Part shown: positions 1-7,304 of the stretch, one piece after another
Numbering within the stretch: the first letter of the stretch is position 1
How the letters are laid out: the number at the start of each line of letters is the position of its first letter
IMG/VR virus record: IMGVR_UViG_3300031775_000029
Location: 1 to 28,766 of that record
Reading direction: 5' to 3' (one strand)
Length of the DNA stretch: 28,766 nt
Source of the DNA: a virus
Notes under the pieces: generated by a model
Seen by the model: the letters and a program-made list of their open reading frames with translations, nothing else
Told to the model about the DNA's origin: nothing
Databases searched by the model: none
Made by a program: the position numbers and the translations under genes

Positions 1-869
1 TCTATAAGAAATGAAATAGAAGATTCAGCAGTAGCACCACTAGCAGGCCCTTGACCTATTATATAACGAGTATTCCCTTGGTCTTCATAAGAATAAAACC
101 ATGCTTCAGCAGTAAAATTATTTGTACCAAACGTAAAATCACTACTGTCGGCTGTTTGTAAGCCTGCGCTAGTAGATCCATCAAAGTAAACAGAGTATCT
201 GTCGTTCTTAGCAAATGGTAAATAAAAACCATTTGTGCCGTAAGAACCTCCACCATATTTCTTTGGAATCCACTGCCCTGTCTCAGAATCGGTTTCTCCA
301 AATGATGAAGGTGTAAGCTGCGTTCCGTCAATAAAATTAATGTCTGCTAGATAGCCGCTAACTCTATTATAGTCATTGTTTGCAATACTTTGAGGTACTG
401 TATGGTTAACACCAAAATCAAAGTTTTGAGAACAATAAGTTTCCGTTCCAAAAGAAGTTTCTTGAACCCCATTTATATAAATTTTAATTCTATTTGATGC
501 TGTTCCTTGCGTACTGTCTACTGCTAAAACTATATGATACCAAGCCGAAATATCCCGAAAGACCCTAGTAGTCATTAAATTAAAATTAGCACCATTAAAA
601 CCTTGGAAGGTAAACTTATCATCATTATAGAACATCAAGGAATCTATAGTGTTTGATGAATTAGTAATTGATGCAAATATACTTTGGTATGCTCCATTTT
701 TAGTTTTTTTAACCCATCCGCTCCAAGTAAAAGTTCTTCGGTTGCCTCCCGAACTTGGAGTTCTTTTAAGAGATAGAGCACCACCATCAGCCTCGATCAT
801 CAAAGACTGTTCTATTTCATAGGCTTTTCCACCTGAACTTGCCATTAATTTGTGTGCGGTTCTACTCAT
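1..869 (-). CDS. LamG/concanavalin A-like lectin-domain fibre protein (3' end outside window)
   Basis: An open frame starts at ATG 869 and stays open for 289 codons to the left edge, so the C-terminus is missing. I see two laminin-G/ConA-like lectin modules. The first covers about residues 30-195, with FTWSGWVKKTKNG (47-59), SAWYHIVLAVDST (108-120), RIKIYINGVQ (127-136) and GYLADINFIDGTQLTPSSFG (172-191). A second begins near 225 with YSVYFDGS and continues with NFTAEAWFYS (251-260). These signatures are typical of LamG-like adhesins in marine phages. The likely role is carbohydrate binding on the host surface by a distal tail fibre. The start overlaps the upstream stop by one base (TAATG), which suggests translational coupling. 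The fold is a family inference; the receptor is unknown. Confidence 0.85.
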   Translation of the reverse strand, partial: MSRTAHKLMASSGGKAYEIEQSLMIEADGGALSLKRTPSSGGNRRTFTWSGWVKKTKNGAYQSIFASITNSSNTIDSLMFYNDDKFTFQGFNGANFNLMTTRVFRDISAWYHIVLAVDSTQGTASNRIKIYINGVQETSFGTETYCSQNFDFGVNHTVPQSIANNDYNRVSGYLADINFIDGTQLTPSSFGETDSETGQWIPKKYGGGSYGTNGFYLPFAKNDRYSVYFDGSTSAGLQTADSSDFTFGTNNFTAEAWFYSYEDQGNTRYIIGQGPASGATAESSISFLI

Positions 870-1489
870 TATGCCATTGCCTGTCCTGCGGTAAATCCGT
901 ACCAGATTGTTCCGCCATCTGAAGTTGCAAATACGAAGAAATCATCATCTCCGCTTCCTGTTGAAATTGTTGGTGCTGTTGCAGACGCCCAGTCTACTGA
1001 ATTAGGCCATGTAACTGTTTTAGCACTAGCAGCCTGTATCAAGTGAAGTACAAAAGAAAAACCTGTTCCACTTGCAGGAGGATTAGAAAATGTAAATGTA
1101 GTATTCTCTGTAAGTGTATGTTTGAAATAATTCCCTCCCCTACAGTTAATAGTAGTAGCATTAGATGAACTTGTCGGTGCAAGATAAGTATCAGCGTAAG
1201 CTGTTGCTTTAGTAACTAGATTCTCGTCAATACTTATAGCGGGTGTAGTTCCGACTGCGGAACCTAGTCCGATTAGTAAGTCATCTGCTGAATCATCTAG
1301 TCCAATGTAGAAATCTTGTGCATTTCCATCAAAAACTATTTTTGTATCTTCCGCACCGGCATCTCCAATCGTTAATGTTGGAGTAGTGCCCGACAATAAT
1401 AAATTATCAGCTACTAACCTATCTGCGGCAGGAATTTCCTTTATATTATTGTTTGTTGAATCTACAACAAGTGCGTACCTATCTGCCAT
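869..1489 (-). CDS. Tail fibre-like structural protein, 206 aa
   Basis: A 206-residue protein with no signal peptide or membrane segment. The N-terminal third opens with MADRYALVVDSTNN and is beta-rich and acidic. The C-terminal half (about 125-206) carries the pattern ENTTFTFSNPPASGTGFSF followed by TVTWPNSVDWASATAPTIST and a GGTIWYGF ending. I recognise this as a recurrent C-terminal module of marine phage fibre and virion proteins. No enzymatic motif is visible. It lies between a 46-codon ORF and the LamG-like gene with 1-nt overlaps on both sides, so it is part of the adsorption operon. The likely role is a fibre segment or adaptor; the exact position in the virion is unknown. Confidence 0.75.
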   Translation of the reverse strand: MADRYALVVDSTNNNIKEIPAADRLVADNLLLSGTTPTLTIGDAGAEDTKIVFDGNAQDFYIGLDDSADDLLIGLGSAVGTTPAISIDENLVTKATAYADTYLAPTSSSNATTINCRGGNYFKHTLTENTTFTFSNPPASGTGFSFVLHLIQAASAKTVTWPNSVDWASATAPTISTGSGDDDFFVFATSDGGTIWYGFTAGQAMA

Positions 1490-1629
1490 TATTCTACTCC
1501 TACGCTCACCGTTCCGGACCTAGTTGTTACTGTTATGGTACCGGCTGTTAATTCGACTGTAACTGTAGCGGATCTACCCACTACTTTTAAACTTGCTGCT
1601 TCTGCTGGTTGTTCTCCTATAAAAGGCAT
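1489..1629 (-). CDS. Small 46-aa beta-strand-rich protein
   Basis: A short ORF of 46 codons, MPFIGEQPAEAASL then alternating Val/Thr residues and a VSVGVE end. It is supported by a strong ribosome-binding site: AAGGAG ends 6 nt before the ATG at 1629, just after the stop of the preceding gene. Its stop overlaps the next start (TAATG at 1489). The opening MPFIG mirrors the MPFLG start of the 362-aa fibre gene just upstream, so it may be a shortened relative of that N-terminal module. The alternating hydrophobic/Thr pattern suggests a beta hairpin. Function unknown; possibly a small tail-fibre connector. It fills what would otherwise be a 140-base gap in a tightly packed operon. Confidence 0.7.
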   Translation of the reverse strand: MPFIGEQPAEAASLKVVGRSATVTVELTAGTITVTTRSGTVSVGVE

Positions 1630-1639
1630 ATTATTCTCC

Positions 1640-2728
1640 TTATCCTATTAGCATTATTCCACACTGATCATACCCCCAACTAGTAGCAATATGAGGGGCA
1701 CCGTATCCGCTATTATACCCTGGCCAAATCTTATCATTTGCCGCAGCTTCAACTAACGCAAAACATACCAGATTAGCATATTGGCTAGGATTCTCAAGAT
1801 GGCTTACCCATGCCTGCCCTACAACCTTCGCGTTCCACATCATATATGCGCTAGTCCAATTAGTATTTATATGATAGTTAAGATTAAACCATGCAAGGTA
1901 TCTTCCAGCAATAGGGCACGTAAATACTCCTGTGGTATTACTGAAATGACTACCAATGTTAATCCATATTTTAGCAAACCCTACCCCTTGTATAGTGCCT
2001 GCTGTGTTCCCAGTACTATATTCATAAGAACCTTCGGTATGTAATGAACCACCAGAAACCGCATTTATAGTAGTAGCATAAAACATTGGTTGATTAGGAG
2101 TAACAATACGTTCACTGCTATCAATAGTCATGGCCGTACCATCTGCGCTAGTTGTAATTCCGGCAACGGAAGCCGCCACAGCAGCCCATGTTAACTTGCC
2201 CGTATTTCCGGACTGGTAAGTTAGCGCATGCCCGTTCGTACCAGAGTTACTAATTTGTAGTCTGGCTTCGTCTACTGCATCATCTGCGATTTTTGCTTGT
2301 GTTACTGCATCATCTGTTATTTCTGAAACTGTAATCGAGTTTGCTGCTAAGTCTTCCGCTACAATTACATCCACTCCAATTTTGGCGGAAGTTATTGCAT
2401 TGTCTGCTATCATTGCCGTAGTTATAGTACCGTCATCAATATCACTAGCATTTATAGCTTGTCTCGGCCCTTCAAATGCTATAATGTAGTCGATTACGTC
2501 ATTACTTGTAAGTGCACTTGCAAAAACTATTGTTGAGCCGCTCACTGTATATGCGGCTATCGGTGCTTGTGTTACACCGTTTAAAGAAACCATCAAAGAT
2601 TGTGCGCTTACTGGTGTATACGCTACACTATCCTTTGTCAAATTATAGGTAGCAGTAGCTGAAGTAGTAATTGCATCTAGCAATACATTATGATTTCCGT
2701 CCGATGGTGATTTTCCTAAAAATGGCAT
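1640..2728 (-). CDS. Tail fibre protein with decapeptide repeats and C1q-like C-terminal domain
   Basis: A 362-residue protein when started at ATG 2728. This start was chosen because it forms a TAATG junction with the 62-aa gene and begins MPFLGKSPSDGN, a start I know from marine phage fibres; the in-frame ATG at 2821 lies inside the upstream gene. Residues 1-85 form an N-terminal module (SATATYNL, MVSLNGVTQAPIAAYTVSG). Residues 98-157 carry degenerate ADDAIT-type decapeptides. Residues about 210-362 resemble a C1q/TNF-like jelly roll, with the diagnostic stretch INIGSHFSNTTGVFTCPIAG (256-275). The likely role is a trimeric fibre whose C1q-like head contacts the host. Cys271, Cys322 and Cys356 are the only cysteines. 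The domain call is by pattern recognition. Confidence 0.8.
   Translation of the reverse strand: MPFLGKSPSDGNHNVLLDAITTSATATYNLTKDSVAYTPVSAQSLMVSLNGVTQAPIAAYTVSGSTIVFASALTSNDVIDYIIAFEGPRQAINASDIDDGTITTAMIADNAITSAKIGVDVIVAEDLAANSITVSEITDDAVTQAKIADDAVDEARLQISNSGTNGHALTYQSGNTGKLTWAAVAASVAGITTSADGTAMTIDSSERIVTPNQPMFYATTINAVSGGSLHTEGSYEYSTGNTAGTIQGVGFAKIWINIGSHFSNTTGVFTCPIAGRYLAWFNLNYHINTNWTSAYMMWNAKVVGQAWVSHLENPSQYANLVCFALVEAAANDKIWPGYNSGYGAPHIATSWGYDQCGIMLIG
2258..2437 (-). repeat. Degenerate decapeptide repeat array in the 362-aa fibre gene
   Basis: This encodes residues 98-157, about six diverged 10-residue units such as AMIADNAITS, EITDDAVTQ and KIADDAVDEA. They keep the hydrophobic-x-D-D/N-A-V/I spacing of the arrays at 6378-6767 and 3973-4092. 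The units differ too much for a recent tandem duplication. They probably form a regular fibre shaft between the N-terminal module and the C1q-like head. Confidence 0.6.
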
Positions 2729-2916
2729 TAATCTGCATCCTGTATTGTTAGCGTACCTGCCGCTACTTGCTTTTGTATTTCTGCGTAATGTCTGTTCATA
2801 GGGTCGGTAGGTACGTGACATTGTTCCCCATCAATCATGGCTACAATTCCTCCTTTATCTGTAAGAAGGGTATCTCCCGCATAAACTTTTTCCCATTTCG
2901 CTGAAGTAATATTCAT
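2728..2916 (-). CDS. Small 62-aa tail-associated protein, marine phage type
   Basis: A 62-residue protein beginning MNITSAKW, with the characteristic tail MNRHYAEIQKQVAAGTLTIQ. I recognise this short family (NITSAKY ... DPxNRHYAEI ... GTLTI) as a common companion of fibre genes in marine phages. Its function is not known to me. A GGAG lies about 7 nt upstream of the ATG. The start directly follows the stop of the 401-aa fibre gene (TAAATG), and its own stop overlaps the start of the C1q-like fibre (TAATG). The position suggests a small virion or fibre-assembly component co-produced with the fibres. Confidence 0.75.
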   Translation of the reverse strand: MNITSAKWEKVYAGDTLLTDKGGIVAMIDGEQCHVPTDPMNRHYAEIQKQVAAGTLTIQDAD

Positions 2917-4122
2917 TTACATCTCCGCATCAAAAGTGACTGCATCGTCTGTGGAATTGAAGTGTGCATAAGCACCTCCCGTTATGGTAGTGCCACTAAA
3001 ACCTAAAGTTGCACTCATTTTCGTTTTGTAGCCGGCGTTAGTCCAAGACCCTGCGTTGTTTGTACCCCAAGTACCTAAAATTGTAGTTGTTGGGATTACT
3101 CTCATTTCTACTGGAAAATTCATTGTCCAAAAAGGATTCCACCCAGAAAAACGTGCTGATGACCATTGCACTAAAAATCCATAATTATTCGAGTAGTCTT
3201 GCCCTTCGTCTCCACGAATTGTCCACCAATAACGCTGGCATTTTTGAAGCTCTGTCGTATAATCTGGCTTTTCAAACGTGGTTGCGCTTTGACCAACCTC
3301 TAATTTAACGCCTGTAAGTTCCCAAGTCGCATTTGCAGTATTAAACCATGACTGTGCGAAGTCTGTAGTAGTCTTAGAGTATGATGTTGATCTATCAGCC
3401 CAAGCGTTAATAGTAGCGTCAGAAGCTGTATAATCTGTACCTAAATCCATCCGTATATCTATATAAAAACCAATACCAGTATCATCATTTAGTACAATGT
3501 TTGACCCGCCAGGAATAGTTTTTGTTATCTTCGTCCAAGTGTCTGCTGATAAAGTAAAGGGAGTGGAATAAACCTGAGCATTTCCTGAATCTGGTCCGTC
3601 AAAACTTAAAAAGTAAGTTCCCGCTAAAGAAGACTTAACCCAAAAAGACATCGTTATGTAAGAACTACCTGATGTATATTGCCATCCAAAATTTCTAATA
3701 TCTTTTGCTTCTGGCATATAACGTATTTGTGCATACCTGCTATTCGCACTACTTGTAGAAGTTACGGCCATCTTAAAAGCGTGTCTATGGCCTTCGTCGT
3801 AAGCTCCTCCTGACGTTAAAGCAACTTGAGATTGAGTAATTCCTCCTCCTGTCCATGTAGAATACCATCTGTCACAAGTTTTTGGGCCTGTGCCAACAGA
3901 CGTAGTATTCCTTTGAGCTATAGCCATATCTCCATTAATTATAAGATTGGGATTTATACTTGTTACTGTAGTTTTAGCAGAAGTAACCGCATCGTCTGCA
4001 ATTGCTGCCGTAACTACTGCGTTATCAGCAATTAAAGCACTTGTAATAGCATCGTCCGCAATTTTTGCTGATGTAATAGCGTCATCTGCTAGACTTAAAG
4101 TATTTAGCTTAGTTAAAGCCAT
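2917..4122 (-). CDS. Tail fibre protein with IADDAITSA repeats and carbohydrate-binding-like domain
   Basis: A 401-residue protein. Residues 11-50 hold four in-register decapeptides (LADDAITSAK, IADDAITSAL, IADNAVVTAA, IADDAVTSAK). Then comes the module NLIINGDMAIAQRN (59-72), with CDRWYST, a beta-rich body, ATWELTGVKLEVGQSATTFE and ELQKCQRYWW. That combination is typical of phage fibre and receptor-binding proteins with a carbohydrate-binding (jelly-roll) fold. A GGAG precedes the start, which overlaps the previous stop by one base (TAATG at 4122). The likely role is a side or tip fibre binding host glycans. No glycosidase residues can be assigned, so binding rather than hydrolysis is the safer call. 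Confidence 0.8.
   Translation of the reverse strand: MALTKLNTLSLADDAITSAKIADDAITSALIADNAVVTAAIADDAVTSAKTTVTSINPNLIINGDMAIAQRNTTSVGTGPKTCDRWYSTWTGGGITQSQVALTSGGAYDEGHRHAFKMAVTSTSSANSRYAQIRYMPEAKDIRNFGWQYTSGSSYITMSFWVKSSLAGTYFLSFDGPDSGNAQVYSTPFTLSADTWTKITKTIPGGSNIVLNDDTGIGFYIDIRMDLGTDYTASDATINAWADRSTSYSKTTTDFAQSWFNTANATWELTGVKLEVGQSATTFEKPDYTTELQKCQRYWWTIRGDEGQDYSNNYGFLVQWSSARFSGWNPFWTMNFPVEMRVIPTTTILGTWGTNNAGSWTNAGYKTKMSATLGFSGTTITGGAYAHFNSTDDAVTFDAEM
3973..4092 (-). repeat. Four-unit decapeptide repeat at the N-terminus of the 401-aa fibre
   Basis: Four tandem 30-bp units encode residues 11-50, consensus (I/L)ADDA(I/V)(T/V)(S/T)A(K/L/A). The protein units are nearly identical to those in the 448-aa fibre gene at 6378-6767, making this a shared exchangeable shaft module. 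Confidence 0.75.
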
Positions 4123-4457
4123 TAGGTAATCTCCATCATTCCTAACGTTGCATCAATAGCAGATGCAGTTCCTGCTTTTACTCGTAATACGTCTGTTGTT
4201 TCTAAAATATATTTCTGTCCAGCTAGTACTTCCAAGGTTGTTCTTGCTGGTATACTCACAGTATCGAGAACTTGGAAATCTGCGTTTGATGCAGAAGTAT
4301 CTTGCATTTGCACTGTAACATTTACAGCATTTGCTGTCTTATTACAAAGTGCTAAACCAAGAATTACCGTAGTTGTGCTAGACGGAACAGTATATAAATC
4401 AACATAAGCTGAGTGATTTACACTTGCTGCGAATGCATTTTTAAATGTATTTGCCAT
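4122..4457 (-). CDS. Small virion protein, 111 aa, beta-sandwich-like
   Basis: A 111-residue protein of alternating hydrophobic residues. It includes SAYVDLYTVPSSTTTVILGL (17-36), followed by NVTVQMQD, VSIPARTTLEVLAGQKYILE and DVLRVKA. This resembles a family of roughly 110-residue structural proteins found beside marine phage tail fibres. There is no signal peptide and no catalytic motif. AGGA precedes the ATG at 4457, and its stop overlaps the start of the 401-aa fibre (TAATG). The likely role is a fibre or baseplate accessory subunit; the name is held generic because I cannot place it in a characterised family. Confidence 0.7.
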   Translation of the reverse strand: MANTFKNAFAASVNHSAYVDLYTVPSSTTTVILGLALCNKTANAVNVTVQMQDTSASNADFQVLDTVSIPARTTLEVLAGQKYILETTDVLRVKAGTASAIDATLGMMEIT

Positions 4458-4461
4458 ATTT

Positions 4462-4938
4462 TTATCCTAATGCGATTGCCAGTGCTGTGGCATCGTCTAC
4501 TGTCGCTCCCGAGGAAGCAAAAGTAATAGTATCTGACCCAGCCGCTGTAGTAATAGTTACATTTGACCCCGCTGCTAAAGTGAGAGTATCTGTTGCTGAA
4601 TCTGCTACTACATCTGTCTGCCCTGATACTGAAATAGTTTTAAAAGCTCTGTCTGCTAATGTTGCTGCTGTGGCAGTAAATGTTAATTTATCAGTATTTA
4701 TAGTTAATACATCGTCTGCTGCTGCACCATTTGTCAATACTACAGAAGTTCCATTAGATGCCGTGTAATCTACTCCGTTATCTAAAAGGATACCGTTTAA
4801 GAATACCATTAGTTCGCCCACAGTATAAGATATTGTAAAAGTAGTTTGATTACTTGTACATACAAATTCAGTAACAGAATTAGTATTTACTGTTGCTGTT
4901 ATGTCTGATACTGCTGAGGCTACTGGTGATGTTGACAT
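4462..4938 (-). CDS. Tail fibre-like protein, 158 aa
   Basis: A 158-residue Thr/Ala/Val-rich beta protein. Residues 22-66 contain VTEFVCTSNQTTFTISYTVG and MVFLNGILLDNGVDYTASNG, a beta-sandwich module often seen in phage fibres (compare the related SLNGVTQ...YTVSG stretch in the 362-aa fibre). The rest (about 95-158) has short repeating strands such as TLTLAAGSNVTITTAAGSDT, suggesting a fibrous shaft. An AGGA lies about 8 nt upstream of the ATG at 4938, with 3 nt to the preceding stop and 4 nt to the next start. A structural adsorption component is likely; the exact location is unknown. Confidence 0.7.
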   Translation of the reverse strand: MSTSPVASAVSDITATVNTNSVTEFVCTSNQTTFTISYTVGELMVFLNGILLDNGVDYTASNGTSVVLTNGAAADDVLTINTDKLTFTATAATLADRAFKTISVSGQTDVVADSATDTLTLAAGSNVTITTAAGSDTITFASSGATVDDATALAIALG

Positions 4939-4941
4939 ATA

Positions 4942-5271
4942 TTATCCTAATTCTGGTCTTGTGGCTGGAAAATCGGATGTGCTAGGCCAATCCCGTAACT
5001 TGGTGCGATAGGCAATGTACTTGTCTCGGTCAGGCCAATCGGGAATCTGGGCCATATTATCCGTTTTTACTAACTCAAGATCACGCCACTCCCTTGCGTC
5101 TTCTATTAGCTGCCTGTCCCGTTCCGCGATATCTTCTGCGCTAGTGGGTTCCGGTACTTCTGGAGGTGACCAATGATAGCGTGAGAAAGTGCCTCCCCCC
5201 ACCAGGTCTTCTTCAATATAATCCCCGTGTTGAACTTCTTGTCCGGGTCTGCTGATATTTCTAATCGCCAT
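4942..5271 (-). CDS. Putative tail fibre assembly chaperone (Phage_tail_APC-like), 109 aa
   Basis: A 109-residue protein when started at ATG 5271, two bases after the stop of the 220-aa gene; a longer in-frame ATG at 5328 lies inside that gene and is rejected. The C-terminal half has the signature WRDLELVKTDNMAQIPDWPD then AYRTKLRDWP and DFPATRPEL. This matches the W/R...D..Q.PD.P...YR..LRD.....FP layout of tail fibre assembly chaperone C-termini. Such proteins help fibres trimerise and usually sit directly after the gene for the distal fibre, which would make the 220-aa protein its client. Family assignment rests on the motif only. Alternative: a structural protein that reuses this domain. 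Confidence 0.65.
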   Translation of the reverse strand: MAIRNISRPGQEVQHGDYIEEDLVGGGTFSRYHWSPPEVPEPTSAEDIAERDRQLIEDAREWRDLELVKTDNMAQIPDWPDRDKYIAYRTKLRDWPSTSDFPATRPELG

Positions 5272-5273
5272 AA

Positions 5274-5936
5274 TTATTTTCCTAAATATCTCCATGCACA
5301 TGCTTGATTCATCCCAAAATAAGGCCATGCAGTTCTTATATTGGCGGCTTTTATTTCGACCCTCATGGAATGTTCTGCAACCAGAACCGGCATCCCTCTA
5401 TTGATTGCTTCATTTGTCTCTACAGGACAAGCACGGGTGAAGTATGATTTTCCATCAGACCCACCCCCATAGCTTGTGGCTTCGGACCCAAAACGCTCTC
5501 CACTTCCAGTGTATTTCGTACTTCCACCATAAGTCTTTGACACGAAATCGAAACACCCCCAAGCAGCGTTATTGGTTGTAGAATGTTTGGTATCCAGCGT
5601 ATACACGACATCATCCACCGTAAATCTCATATATGTAATTGCAGCCGAGTCACACATTGGGCCTATTACACAACTGACTGCAATCGGATAGCTTGAATCA
5701 CTGATGTTAATGATATCGGTAAAAGAAGAGGTATTTGAATAGAGAACCGTTCCGATACCGTTGAAAGTAGACCAAAAATTGGTGCTACTTGTAGTTCCGG
5801 GGTAGCCTGAGGTCATCGTATCTTGGCTTGCCACCATCCAAAAAGTAGAAGTTTGTGTATATATCGGCATGTAACGAGGATCTCTGACACAGTTGCCAGG
5901 TAATCCATTCCCATAAAATTCTTGTGTTGAAGCCAT
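5274..5936 (-). CDS. Cysteine-containing fibre tip candidate, 220 aa
   Basis: A 220-residue protein I do not recognise. It is rich in Ser, Thr, Tyr and Gly, has six cysteines (in GNC, VSC, PMC, WGC, RAC and QAC), and ends MNQACAWRYLGK. That composition suggests a compact beta domain rather than a repeat shaft. It lacks decapeptide repeats and any visible enzyme motif. An excellent AGGAG lies upstream of ATG 5936. It is flanked by the 448-aa repeat fibre upstream and the fibre-chaperone-like gene 2 nt downstream. By position it is a candidate distal fibre tip or receptor-binding domain; this is inference from gene order. Confidence 0.65.
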   Translation of the reverse strand: MASTQEFYGNGLPGNCVRDPRYMPIYTQTSTFWMVASQDTMTSGYPGTTSSTNFWSTFNGIGTVLYSNTSSFTDIINISDSSYPIAVSCVIGPMCDSAAITYMRFTVDDVVYTLDTKHSTTNNAAWGCFDFVSKTYGGSTKYTGSGERFGSEATSYGGGSDGKSYFTRACPVETNEAINRGMPVLVAEHSMRVEIKAANIRTAWPYFGMNQACAWRYLGK

Positions 5937-5945
5937 TTTCTCTCC

Positions 5946-7292
5946 TTACCCTACTGGAAGCCAACCAGGGGTTGCATGAACATACATCCAGTTTGTTGAC
6001 CAATTTTGTGTATTAATAACCCCATCTGCTGCTGCTCTTAAAACATTAACACTATTCCGGCCCAACGCTAGATTGTTAATATGGAAGGTTCCTGCATAAT
6101 CAATCACTCCGACTGTATCTCCTACGCTAGGGGACGCAGGAAATGTCATTGTGAATGCAGAACTACTTGTGTCCACAATATACTGTTCTCCTGCAACGGC
6201 TGTAAAATTGGCAGTTTTAGGGGTTGCCTGAAGGGACAATCCTCCTCCAGCTGCATCTGCAAATGTTGGTGGACTTCCGGCCCCAGCAGAGGTTAGAACC
6301 TGCCCTGCATTTCCTGTTACTATCGCCACTGGGTTACCAGAGGCATCGTAGCTAATGATATTCCCATCCGTTCCACTTGCCATCTTCGCAAGGGTCACGG
6401 CATCGTCTGCAATCTTCGCCTGAGTTACACTGTCGTCTACAATAGACGCTGTTACCACGGCACTTGCAGCGAGTTGATCCGCACCTACAGCATCGTCTGC
6501 TATAAGTGCTGAAGTAATTGCATCATCGGCTATAGCGGCTGTTACCACTGCATCGTCTGCAATAAGTGCTGAAGTAATAGCATCGTCTGCTATAAGTGCT
6601 GAAGTAATAGCATCATCGGCTATAGCGGCTGTTACAACTGCATCGTCTGCTATAAGTGCTGAAGTAATAGCATCGTCTGCTATTTTTGCACTTGTGATCG
6701 CATCATCTGCTAAGTCTGCTGTTACTATGGTACCATTTACTATCTTTGCTGAGGTTACTGTGTTATCACCAGGTACTACAGATGCTGTCCCATTTACTAT
6801 TAGATTCGTGGGGCGATAAGGATAAACAAAAATAACATTAGCACTTTCTACATATACTAAAGGCTGTGAAATTGTAGGTTCAGTGGCTGTTAGTGCACCC
6901 GCAGTTGAGGCATCTAAGTAGTACCATTGTCCTACTGTGAGACCATGAGAAGATATTGTAAATCTTCCTGATTGTGCAACTGTAAAAGTATTTGTAGCCG
7001 CTTCAGTTACTATTCCAAGTGCTAAAGTAGCACCATCATCTGCTTGTGCTTTTACCCATGCTGTACCATTGTGGCGAATTGCATCTTTTGCTGATAGACC
7101 ATGACTACTTTGGGTTACCTCAGTAGTTGACCCACCTGCTCCACCACCACCAATCTCAATTATAGTATTAGCATTATCTCTAACATATAACTTCTTATCA
7201 GCGGTATTAATTGCAATTTCGCCCTCTACAATATCAGAGGTTGTCGGAGCCCCAGCAGTAAATTTACGCTTTGGCTTAATTACCATTGCCAT
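5946..7292 (-). CDS. Tail fibre protein with 13 in-register decapeptide repeats, 448 aa
   Basis: A 448-residue protein with three parts. The N-terminal module (1-50) has FTAGAPTTSDIVEGEIAINT and ADKKLYVRDN, a typical start for phage fibres that attach to a baseplate. Residues about 55-165 form a beta-rich domain. Residues 176-305 are 13 consecutive 10-residue units with consensus (S/T)A(L/K/A)IADDA(I/V)(T/V). Residues about 330-448 form a C-terminal module (ANFTAVAGEQYIVDTSSSAF ... GWLPVG) that I know from other marine phage fibres. AGGAG lies 6-7 nt before the ATG. The likely role is a trimeric side-fibre shaft whose repeat length sets its reach. The repeat fold (triple-stranded beta helix or similar) is inferred. 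Confidence 0.8.
   Translation of the reverse strand: MAMVIKPKRKFTAGAPTTSDIVEGEIAINTADKKLYVRDNANTIIEIGGGGAGGSTTEVTQSSHGLSAKDAIRHNGTAWVKAQADDGATLALGIVTEAATNTFTVAQSGRFTISSHGLTVGQWYYLDASTAGALTATEPTISQPLVYVESANVIFVYPYRPTNLIVNGTASVVPGDNTVTSAKIVNGTIVTADLADDAITSAKIADDAITSALIADDAVVTAAIADDAITSALIADDAITSALIADDAVVTAAIADDAITSALIADDAVGADQLAASAVVTASIVDDSVTQAKIADDAVTLAKMASGTDGNIISYDASGNPVAIVTGNAGQVLTSAGAGSPPTFADAAGGGLSLQATPKTANFTAVAGEQYIVDTSSSAFTMTFPASPSVGDTVGVIDYAGTFHINNLALGRNSVNVLRAAADGVINTQNWSTNWMYVHATPGWLPVG
6378..6767 (-). repeat. 30-bp tandem coding repeat with a duplicated 90-bp higher-order unit
   Basis: Thirteen 30-bp units encode residues 176-305 of the 448-aa fibre. Within them, 6511-6600 and 6601-6690 are two copies of a 90-bp unit differing at only about 7 positions, 4 of them in the last ten bases. 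This is much closer than the outer units and indicates a recent in-frame duplication. Copy-number change here would alter fibre length in 10- or 30-residue steps. Confidence 0.85.
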
Positions 7293-7304
7293 TGCTATCT
7301 CCTA

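Noticed and set aside
2728-2821. Longer N-terminus for the C1q-like fibre, starting at ATG 2821
   Set aside because: It lies entirely inside the well-supported 62-aa gene. The start at 2728 makes a TAATG junction and begins with the MPFLG module typical of this fibre type.
5271-5328. Longer start for the fibre-chaperone-like gene at ATG 5328
   Set aside because: It overlaps the end of the 220-aa gene by 55 bases. The ATG at 5271, two bases after that stop, fits operon spacing and gives a normal family N-terminus.
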